DNA from: Methanothrix sp.
Lineage (GTDB): Archaea; Halobacteriota; Methanosarcinia; Methanotrichales; Methanotrichaceae
Direction: 5' to 3'
DNA length: 5,433 nt
Assembly (NCBI GenBank): GCA_028688175.1
Contig: JAQTYS010000187.1
Span: 1 to 5,433, forward strand
Every line of letters starts with the position of its first letter. Position 1 is the first letter of the stretch. The position numbers and the translations under genes are program-made. This document shows, in pieces, positions 1 through 5,291 of this stretch. Below the pieces are notes generated by a model. It was not told the origin of the DNA, made no database searches, and was given only the letters and a program-made list of their open reading frames with translations.

Positions 1-30
1 GGTTTCCAACCTCGATGGAATTATTTTCGA

Positions 31-46
31 CGAAACTTATATATAT
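31..46 (+). promoter_or_regulatory. Putative archaeal promoter (BRE plus TATA box) of the first regulator gene
   Basis: An A/T-rich TATA-like element, TTATATAT (37-44), is preceded by CGAAAC (31-36), which resembles an archaeal BRE. Archaeal TATA boxes are normally centred about 26-27 bp upstream of the start site, so transcription would begin near 67. That places the ATG at 47 upstream of the transcript and argues against it as the translation start. The element is assigned by eye from composition and position only. Confidence 0.45.
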
Positions 47-79
47 ATGATATCACTCGTTATGCCCAAGGTGACCGTT

Positions 80-457
80 TTGAATACATCAACCGCCTCA
101 GACCAGAGAGTCGAACGCGATGAATTTGCATCCATACTCATGAAGGTAGGCCTGAAAAGGAACGTGGCCAAGGTCTTGACCTATCTGGCCGGGGTGGCAG
201 AGGCAACATCCCGCGAGATAGAGATCGGCTCGGATCTTCGCCAACCGGAAGTGAGCATTGCTATGCGAGAGATTCGAAAACTAGAATGGATTGTTGAAAG
301 AGATGAGAAAAATCCAGGAAAGGGACGACCGTACCGTATCTATAAGTTGAATAGAAGCCTTCCTGAGATTGTCGATTACCTGGAGAGTGAGAAATCGAAG
401 GAATCCGAGAGGGTGATGAGACAGATTGAAAAGCTTAAATCCTTGCGGACCAACTAA
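80..457 (+). CDS. Small winged-helix transcriptional regulator (archaeal ArsR/TrmB-like)
   Basis: This is a probable DNA-binding regulator of about 125 residues. Residues 23-70 form a helix-turn-helix whose recognition segment contains DLRQPEVSIAMREI (52-65), a motif I associate with a widespread family of short archaeal predicted regulators (COG4738-like, from memory). Residues 71-92, with the basic stretch NPGKGRPYRIYKL, fit the wing. Residues 93-122 are a charged amphipathic helix that probably dimerises. I chose the TTG at 80 because AAGGTGA (68-74) is a good Shine-Dalgarno site 5 nt upstream, and the promoter predicts a start site near 67. The ATG codons at 47 and 62 and the GTG at 71 are in frame but lack such a site; they would give up to 136 residues. 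The target and ligand are unknown. The gene has its own promoter and is separated from ftsZ by 80 bp containing another promoter. Confidence 0.88.
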   Translation: MNTSTASDQRVERDEFASILMKVGLKRNVAKVLTYLAGVAEATSREIEIGSDLRQPEVSIAMREIRKLEWIVERDEKNPGKGRPYRIYKLNRSLPEIVDYLESEKSKESERVMRQIEKLKSLRTN

Positions 458-467
458 ACGAGGCAAC

Positions 468-480
468 ATCTTCTTTTCTA
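468..480 (+). terminator. Possible T-rich termination tract after the first gene
   Basis: The pyrimidine-rich stretch TCTTCTTTTCT follows the first gene by about 12 bp. Archaeal RNA polymerase can terminate at T-rich runs without a hairpin. No convincing stem lies beside it, and the run is interrupted by C, so this is a weak call. Confidence 0.25.
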
Positions 481-483
481 TAT

Positions 484-499
484 GCAAAAAACTATATAC
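484..499 (+). promoter_or_regulatory. Putative promoter of the ftsZ transcription unit
   Basis: CTATATAC (492-499) fits an archaeal TATA box, and the A-rich GCAAAAAA (484-491) sits where a BRE is expected. The predicted start site is near 522, giving a leader of about 16 nt that contains the AGAGGGG Shine-Dalgarno site at 531-537. A short palindrome (499-510) and a direct repeat (516-533) lie between the box and the start codon. No comparable promoter is visible before the next three genes, which supports one transcript. Confidence 0.5.
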
Positions 500-537
500 T
501 AATTGATTAGCAAATAAAGCAGAAAAAAGCAGAGGGG

Positions 538-1656
538 ATGGAGATTAAGTACATCATCGACGAAGCCCTGGGCAGATCTGAAGCCGAGAGCAGGATCAAG
601 CCATCCAGCATGATCCAGAGCGATGAAGAGCTGGTTGGGGTTTTGGAAGAGCTGACCACGGTTATCCGTGTCATAGGATGCGGCGGAGGCGGCTCGAATA
701 CCATCGACCGTCTGGCAGAGTGCGGCATCCAGGGTGCAGAGCTTTTTGCCATAAATACCGATGCTCAGCATCTTTTGCACATCAATGCCGATCGGCGGTT
801 CCTCATAGGCAGACGCACCACTCGCGGCCTTGGGGCAGGAAGCTTGCCCGCCATCGGAGAAGAGGCTGCCCAGGAGGATATCGATGAGATCAAAGCATCC
901 GTGGAAGGAGCGGATATGGTCTTCGTTACCTGCGGACTGGGAGGCGGTACGGGCACAGGTGCTTCCCCCGTAGTCGCAGAAGCTGCGCGAGAGGCAGGTG
1001 CACTCACCATTGCTATCGTCACTATTCCCTTCAGTGCGGAAGGCTCTATCAGAATGCAGAATGCCGAAGCCGGATTAAAGAGGCTGCGAGAGGTTTCGGA
1101 CACGGTAATCGTAGTACCTAACGACCGTCTCTTGGATGTAGTCCCCAATCTACCCCTGCAAGCTGCCTTTAAAGTAGCTGATGAAGTATTGATGCGCTCA
1201 GTCAAAGGCATCACTGAGCTGATCACCAGGCCCGGACTGATCAATCTGGACTTTGCCGATGTAAGAACCGTAATGACCAACGGCGGCGTGGCCATGATCG
1301 GCATGGGCGAGGCGGAAGGCGAAGAGAAAGCACGCGACTCCGTCATGAAAGCTCTGCGCAGCCCTCTCTTGGATGTGGATGTATCCGGCGCAAACTCGGC
1401 CCTGGTAAACGTGGTAGGCGGCCCGGATATGACCATCACCGATGCCGAAACCGTAGTAGATGAGGTCTACCAGAAGATCAATCCTGATGCCCGTATCATC
1501 TGGGGCGCACAGATAGATCCGAACCTGGAGCATACTCTGCGAACTATGCTTGTGGTCACTGGCGTATCATCACCACAAATATTGGGAAAGGACCTGAACA
1601 GGCGTGTAACATCCAAGCACGGTATAGATTTCCTCCCCCGCCGGGCACGCTACTGA
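538..1656 (+). CDS. ftsZ: Cell division GTPase FtsZ
   Basis: FtsZ is a tubulin-family GTPase that polymerises at mid-cell to form the division ring. All family landmarks are present in 372 residues: the nucleotide-binding GCGGGGSN loop (48-54 region), the NTDAQ segment (73-77), the tubulin signature GGGTGTG (135-141), the VPNDRLLD segment (193-200), and the T7 synergy loop NLDFAD (236-241), whose acidic residues drive GTP hydrolysis across the polymer interface. Residues 1-40 are an acidic N-terminal extension common in archaeal FtsZ. The C-terminus is a short basic peptide, LPRRARY, in the region that binds membrane-anchor partners such as SepF in archaea that use SepF. The ATG at 538 is the only ATG after an in-frame TAG at 508; the AGAGGGG ribosome site abuts it with almost no spacer, which is odd. 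I cannot tell from one sequence whether this is FtsZ1 or FtsZ2. The next gene follows after 8 bp. Confidence 0.98.
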   Translation: MEIKYIIDEALGRSEAESRIKPSSMIQSDEELVGVLEELTTVIRVIGCGGGGSNTIDRLAECGIQGAELFAINTDAQHLLHINADRRFLIGRRTTRGLGAGSLPAIGEEAAQEDIDEIKASVEGADMVFVTCGLGGGTGTGASPVVAEAAREAGALTIAIVTIPFSAEGSIRMQNAEAGLKRLREVSDTVIVVPNDRLLDVVPNLPLQAAFKVADEVLMRSVKGITELITRPGLINLDFADVRTVMTNGGVAMIGMGEAEGEEKARDSVMKALRSPLLDVDVSGANSALVNVVGGPDMTITDAETVVDEVYQKINPDARIIWGAQIDPNLEHTLRTMLVVTGVSSPQILGKDLNRRVTSKHGIDFLPRRARY

Positions 1657-1664
1657 AAGCGGAT

Positions 1665-1973
1665 GTGATAGAGATTCTGACCGAGAAGGTGAGCGGTGAG
1701 CTTGAGATGCTACAACGGCACCTGGTCATCCTCAAGCAAGTGGTAGAGAATGAGCCCATAGGCATCCTCAAGCTGGCAGAGGAGACAAAGATACCCAGCC
1801 ACAAGGTACGCTATTCCCTGAGAGTTTTAGAGCAGGAGGGATTGATCAAGGCTTCTGCACCGGGAGCGGTGACCACGGAGGAAACCCAATCTTTTCTAAA
1901 AGAGCTGGACGGCATGATTGAGAATCTGGCCAAGCGAACAGAGGATTTGTTGAAGATCAAGATAGCGAGGTAA
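1665..1973 (+). CDS. Small winged-helix protein, predicted transcriptional regulator
   Basis: This is a predicted DNA-binding protein of 102 residues. Residues 31-63 read as a helix-turn-helix: IGILKLAEETKIP, then the recognition helix SHKVRYSLRVLEQEG and the start of a wing (LIKAS). Residues 1-30 form a leading helix and residues 71-100 a charged C-terminal helix with heptad-like leucines, suggesting a dimer. The start is GTG at 1665, 8 bp after the ftsZ stop, with only a weak ribosome site. An in-frame ATG at 1707 has GGTGAG (1695-1700) at 6-nt spacing and could be used instead, giving 88 residues with the helix-turn-helix intact. The stop codon directly abuts the next start codon. It may regulate its own operon, perhaps through the palindrome at 499-510, but that is speculation. 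Confidence 0.85.
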   Translation: MIEILTEKVSGELEMLQRHLVILKQVVENEPIGILKLAEETKIPSHKVRYSLRVLEQEGLIKASAPGAVTTEETQSFLKELDGMIENLAKRTEDLLKIKIAR

Positions 1974-3215
1974 ATGCGTTATTCTCGAATTGCCCAAGCC
2001 CTGCAAGAGATCTCTCACGCCTCACGTGGCTGCAAGGCCGATCTGGCAGCCAGCCTTCTCTGTGAAATTAAGCCTGACATCGAGATCCTCTGTCCTGCTG
2101 TGCGGCTGCTGTTAGGAGAGCTCTGGCCTCCCTGGGAAAAAAGGGAGATGGGCATCGGTCCAGAGGCCCTCATGACGGCATTGACGGAGGTATCCGATCA
2201 AGATATACCTTCTTTGCGGGAGAGATGTCATGATATGGGAAGAGTGGCCGAGGCTGCGTTGGGGCAGAAAGGGCAGCATTCCCTTTTTCGCGAGCCTCTG
2301 GAAGCCCTATCGGTTTATGAAAGGCTTTTACGCATCTCCGAGATGAACGGCAAAGAATCGGAGCAACGCAAGAATGCTCTGCTAAGGGGCTTATTTTTGG
2401 AAGCAACTCCTCTGGAAGGAAAGTATATCGCCCGCACAGCTCTGCGAAATATGCAGGCAGGTATCGGGCATAAGACCATGATTGTTGCACTCTCTCGCTC
2501 GCTACAATGCGACCGGGAGAAAATCCTAAGGGCCTACGGCCTCATGCCGGATCTGGGCAGCATTGCCGTCATGGCCCAACGCCAGGAGCTGGAAGTGGTT
2601 GCATTCCGGGCCAAAGTTCCCATTCGTTTTATGTTATTTCGCCAGAGCAATCCAGTGGTGCCGGGATGTTTTCTGCCTAAGTATCCTGGTTTGAGGGTGC
2701 AGGTCCATAAAATAAAAAACGAAGTACTCATATTCACCAGCAGGTTAAGAAATATCACCACATCCCTAAGCGGTATATCCCGGCAGCTTGAGAAAATCGA
2801 CTCGGATTTTGTCGCAGATGCCGACCTCATAGGCTTTCATGATTGCGCCGTCAAGAAAAACGTGATTTGCAGCCAGGCGGAGATGCGAAGGTACATAAAT
2901 CGCCGTCATCTCTCTCGAAAGAGCAGAATTCGCCCTACCCTTCTGGCTTATGACCTCATCGCCTTGCAAGGAGATGACATTTGCAGTTTGCCTTATCAGG
3001 ATCGACGAGAGAAGCTCTTATCAATACTTGGCGAGCCCCAAGCCATGCCATTTCTGGGAATATCTCCCGCCCGAGAAGATGTTCTCATGGACCTAGGTGC
3101 AGTCGATGAATTACTCAGCAAGGCTGCTGGTGCTAGGGCATTGTTGGAGCGGGATCCCAAGGCCTCTTACCTGCCGGGTATAGCTTCGAAGCGAGATTTT
3201 ATCTGCAACAAATGA
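1974..3215 (+). CDS. Degenerate ATP-dependent DNA ligase-like protein lacking the OB-fold
   Basis: Residues 1-200 resemble the helical N-terminal DNA-binding domain of archaeal/eukaryotic ATP-dependent ligases (GELWPPWEKREMGIG at 48-62; LFLEATPLEGKYIAR at 140-154; RAYGLMPDLG at 186-195). Residues 218-413 follow the nucleotidyltransferase domain. Motif I is KYPGLR (236-241): the adenylated lysine K236 remains but the usual KYDG aspartate is proline. FTSR (254-257) matches the motif Ia region. Motif III reads DAD (282-284) instead of DGE, and motif IIIa is AYD (325-327). Motif IV (usually EGxMxK) aligns with RALLER (388-393), and motif V (usually WLKLK) with FICNK (409-413), where the protein ends. 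The OB-fold and motif VI are absent; family members usually exceed 500 residues. Ligation is therefore unlikely; DNA binding or a scaffold role is more likely. No OB-fold remnant follows, because the next gene starts at once, so this is not a simple frameshift. The frame is intact and lies in an operon, so it is probably not a pseudogene. GAGGT (1967-1971) supports the ATG at 1974. Confidence 0.85.
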   Translation: MRYSRIAQALQEISHASRGCKADLAASLLCEIKPDIEILCPAVRLLLGELWPPWEKREMGIGPEALMTALTEVSDQDIPSLRERCHDMGRVAEAALGQKGQHSLFREPLEALSVYERLLRISEMNGKESEQRKNALLRGLFLEATPLEGKYIARTALRNMQAGIGHKTMIVALSRSLQCDREKILRAYGLMPDLGSIAVMAQRQELEVVAFRAKVPIRFMLFRQSNPVVPGCFLPKYPGLRVQVHKIKNEVLIFTSRLRNITTSLSGISRQLEKIDSDFVADADLIGFHDCAVKKNVICSQAEMRRYINRRHLSRKSRIRPTLLAYDLIALQGDDICSLPYQDRREKLLSILGEPQAMPFLGISPAREDVLMDLGAVDELLSKAAGARALLERDPKASYLPGIASKRDFICNK

Positions 3216-4099
3216 TCCTCAGACCATTTGATCCCTGGAAGAGCCAATTATGCACCTGCCCGGCCAAGTTGAGCCTTAATCCCTACACAGGATGTCCACA
3301 TGGCTGCCTTTACTGCTACGCCTCATCTTACATCCCCCGCTTTGCACAGTGCCGCCCTAAGGCTGATCTCTTAAGAAGACTGGCCAGAGAGTCGTCTAAG
3401 ATCAGGCCCGGCACATTGGTCGCATTATCCAATAGCTCCGATCCTTATCCCCCTCAGGAAGAAGAGCTGCAGCTAACGAGGGGATGTCTGCAGATCTTAA
3501 AAGAGCGGGATCTTTGTGCCCAGGTAGTGACCAAGTCGCATCTGGTGGCAAGAGATGCAGATCTTCTTTCCAAGATGAGGGCCTGCGTGGCCATAACCAT
3601 CACATCGCTAAGCGAATCTATCTGCCAGAGGCTTGAGCCGGGAGCGCCATCACCGGCAGAACGCCTTGACGCTATGGCGAAGCTGTCAGAAAGGGGTGTT
3701 GCAGTCTCGGCAAGAATAGATCCCATCATTCCCGGCATAAATGATGCAGAGATCGAGCAATTGGCAGCTGCGGTCTCACGGGCAGGGTCCCGGCATATAA
3801 CCTCCTCTACATTTAAGGCCAGACCGGGAAACATGAAAAAGATCATCTCTGCCTTTCCCCAGGAGGGGGCGACTCTAGAGAGCCTGTTTGCCCGAGGAAA
3901 CAAGATTGCAGGAAGCGGCTACCTTCCCGAAGAGATGAGACGCGATTTGATGCAGAGGGTAAAAGAGAGTGCCGGGCGAGAGGCTTTGACATTCTCCACT
4001 TGCCGAGAAGGATGGGCAGGGGTTTTGGGAATAAGCTGCGATGGATCCCATTTATTGTCTGCAGTTGAAAAACTTGAGCATAATCCCTTATTTCTATAG
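3212..4099 (+). CDS. Radical SAM protein, spore photoproduct lyase (SplB/COG1533)-like
   Basis: This is a radical S-adenosylmethionine enzyme of 295 residues. The iron-sulfur cluster motif is C28-x3-C32-x2-C35 within NPYTGCPHGCLYCYA, the form typical of the SplB/COG1533 group. SNSSDPYPPQE (73-83) and RIDPIIPGIND (168-178) are further hallmarks of that group. The C-terminal part carries FSTCREG (C264) and SCDGSHL (C276), which could supply a hydrogen-donor thiol or metal ligands. Spore photoproduct lyase repairs a thymine-dimer lesion in Bacillus, but this organism is not a spore former and most archaeal relatives have no assigned substrate, so only the class is secure. The ATG overlaps the preceding TGA stop as ATGA, implying translational coupling with the ligase-like protein. 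A nucleic-acid substrate is therefore plausible, by inference only. A longer hydrophobic or membrane segment is not seen, so it is cytosolic. Confidence 0.92.
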   Translation: MILRPFDPWKSQLCTCPAKLSLNPYTGCPHGCLYCYASSYIPRFAQCRPKADLLRRLARESSKIRPGTLVALSNSSDPYPPQEEELQLTRGCLQILKERDLCAQVVTKSHLVARDADLLSKMRACVAITITSLSESICQRLEPGAPSPAERLDAMAKLSERGVAVSARIDPIIPGINDAEIEQLAAAVSRAGSRHITSSTFKARPGNMKKIISAFPQEGATLESLFARGNKIAGSGYLPEEMRRDLMQRVKESAGREALTFSTCREGWAGVLGISCDGSHLLSAVEKLEHNPLFL

Positions 4100-4156
4100 A
4101 CAAACTCAAAAGGGCATAAATTGCGACGCCGTCCCTTAATTGTGGTCTTTGTCCAT

Positions 4157-4173
4157 GAAAGTCTATTTATATG
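4157..4173 (+). promoter_or_regulatory. Putative promoter of the secreted-protein gene
   Basis: TTTATATG (4166-4173) is a good archaeal TATA candidate with a purine-rich flank GAAAG (4157-4161). The expected start site is near 4196, giving a leader of about 75 nt. The rest of the 171-bp gap between the radical SAM stop and the next start holds an inverted repeat (4184-4201) and a second ribosome-site-like GGGGAGG (4209-4215). I see no hairpin terminator just after the radical SAM gene. Confidence 0.45.
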
Positions 4174-4183
4174 AAGAATAACT

Positions 4184-4201
4184 AGAATTGACGACAATTC
4201 T
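4184..4201. repeat. Perfect 7-bp inverted repeat at the predicted transcription start
   Basis: AGAATTG and CAATTCT are perfect inverted copies separated by ACGA. The centre (about 4192) lies roughly 23 bp downstream of the TATA centre, right around the predicted start of transcription. This position suits an operator that would block polymerase loading. Alternatively it forms a small hairpin at the 5' end of the mRNA. Confidence 0.5.
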
Positions 4202-4270
4202 TCTCAAAGGGGAGGATGTTCAAACTACAGTCATAAATGCTATGCGCTAGAGGAATAGGAGGTATTCAAT

Positions 4271-5149
4271 ATGAGGAAAATTTTGGCTATCACAGTGGCC
4301 CTCATGATAGCAGCCATCGTTATAATGCCTGCTTTGGGGTACACTAATCAAGCTGCAGGAAATCAATCATATTCTGCAAAATCAGGAAGTCCCGTCGAGT
4401 ACAGCTTAAAAACAATAAACGTTCCCGCTCATAACCTGACTCCGGATATGGTGGTAAATAAGTATTCTTTCAAGTCGGCCGGCGTTGCCAGTACCAGGAT
4501 GGCCTACTCGTTCCAGAGTGGAGCTGTCGCACCATACTCCTTTAAGCTGGTAGGTGTCGAGAATGCAGTTGCTCAGGGCATGAAGACTGTGAAACCGACC
4601 GCAAAGCTGGGCAGCATGGTTGGCAGCATAAATGATGAATCTGCATCCGGACCGGCTGGCGAAGTCGCAGAGAAACCCGCACCAACCGCTGAAGCTGTTC
4701 CTGCAGCTGCACCGGCTGCCGAACCAGCTGCTACACCTGAACCCGAGGCCGCAGCTCCGACCACATTCTCTATTGAAGGCATGGTCGTAGACAACAATCA
4801 GACCGGCCTGGCCGAGTGGACCATAAACCTGACAAAGGATGGAGCAGTCATCAATAGCGTTCCCACAGCTGCCGACGGCAAGTTTGCCTTCATAGAACTG
4901 GCTGCCGGAGAGTACACCGTTTCCGAGCTCCTCGTAGAGGGCTGGAATGTTGTCTCCCCCGAAGAGGGCAAGGCTATAGTGAACATCACCGATGCCAGCG
5001 TGACCGATCTGGTATTCGTAAATCAGCTCGTGCCGGTTGTTGCAGCCGTACCTGAGGTAGTTGCGCCTGTTGTTGCAGAGAACGCAACTGCTCTAACCAA
5101 CGACACTATACCCAGCAACGCTACTGCAGCAATCAATACCACTGCGTAG
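4271..5149 (+). CDS. Secreted surface protein with SdrD-B/Cna-B-like domain and sequon-rich tail
   Basis: This is an exported protein of 292 residues. Residues 1-23 are a Sec signal peptide (MRK, then a hydrophobic core ending PALG-Y). Residues 30-95 contain short repeats with YS[F/L/A][K/Q] at 34, 44, 65, 79 and 89. Residues 129-163 are an Ala/Pro/Glu-rich linker. Residues 166-252 match the SdrD-B/Cna-B prealbumin-like beta-sandwich: GMVVDNNQTGLAEWTINLT, then TAADGKFAFIELAAGEYTVSE, EGWNVVSP and a closing VFVNQL. Such domains act as stalks in surface proteins. The tail carries sequons at N271, N277, N283 and N289. With those at 31, 55, 176, 186 and 238 there are nine, suggesting heavy N-glycosylation. 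No C-terminal membrane anchor or PGF-type sorting signal is seen, so it may be released, held by the S-layer, or anchored by an uncleaved signal. AGGAGGT (4257-4263), 7 nt upstream, fixes the ATG. The product is otherwise unrecognised. Confidence 0.9.
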   Translation: MRKILAITVALMIAAIVIMPALGYTNQAAGNQSYSAKSGSPVEYSLKTINVPAHNLTPDMVVNKYSFKSAGVASTRMAYSFQSGAVAPYSFKLVGVENAVAQGMKTVKPTAKLGSMVGSINDESASGPAGEVAEKPAPTAEAVPAAAPAAEPAATPEPEAAAPTTFSIEGMVVDNNQTGLAEWTINLTKDGAVINSVPTAADGKFAFIELAAGEYTVSELLVEGWNVVSPEEGKAIVNITDASVTDLVFVNQLVPVVAAVPEVVAPVVAENATALTNDTIPSNATAAINTTA

Positions 5150-5182
5150 AATTAAAAAAAAAGACAGTCAAATAAATCATGA

Positions 5183-5212
5183 CCCTGGATTCCAGGGCCT
5201 TCTTCTCTTTTT
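5183..5212 (+). terminator. Hairpin plus T-rich terminator after the secreted-protein gene
   Basis: CCCTGG (5183-5188) and CCAGGG (5192-5197) form a 6-bp GC-rich stem with an ATT loop. A pyrimidine tract ending in TTTTT (5208-5212) follows. The arrangement resembles an intrinsic terminator and lies 33 bp after the stop codon. It separates the secreted-protein gene from the next gene. Confidence 0.6.
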
Positions 5213-5291
5213 CACTCACGCGAGTTCGACCAATAATCTTTCATAGGTTGAATGGCAATAAGATGTTGATTTCAGGTTTTGGGGGATGTTT

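Noticed and set aside
765..1439. Long reverse-strand frame of 224 codons opposite ftsZ
   Set aside because: It lies wholly antisense to a strongly conserved gene, its product is low-complexity Ser/Pro/Thr/Ala-rich, and it has no ribosome site or promoter. It is a codon-bias shadow.
3180..3260. Frameshift or nonsense mutation truncating a full-length ligase
   Set aside because: The radical SAM frame begins at the stop codon and encodes its own conserved N-terminus, so no OB-fold coding sequence remains in any frame. The altered motifs upstream also indicate long-term divergence rather than a recent break.
3454..3903. Reverse-strand frame of 149 codons opposite the radical SAM gene
   Set aside because: It is antisense to a confident coding region, has no family-like motifs, and shows no upstream signals.
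4100..4150. Hairpin terminator after the radical SAM gene (AAGGG ... CCCTT)
   Set aside because: The arms are only 5 bp, the loop is about 18 nt, and no T-run follows, so the stem would be weak.
4216..4236. Six-codon micro-frame (MFKLQS) in the leader of the secreted-protein gene, after GGGGAGG
   Set aside because: The ribosome-like site abuts the ATG with no spacer, and such short frames are common by chance. The sequence has no attenuator-like codon run or alternative hairpins.
4660..4760. DNA repeat in the Ala/Pro/Glu linker of the secreted protein
   Set aside because: The similarity of GCTGCACC/GCTGCC-type units reflects a low-complexity protein linker, not a distinct DNA repeat or mobile feature.
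5214..5225. ACTC/GAGT inverted repeat upstream of the partial gene
   Set aside because: Four-base arms are expected by chance, and the position matches no promoter element I can identify.
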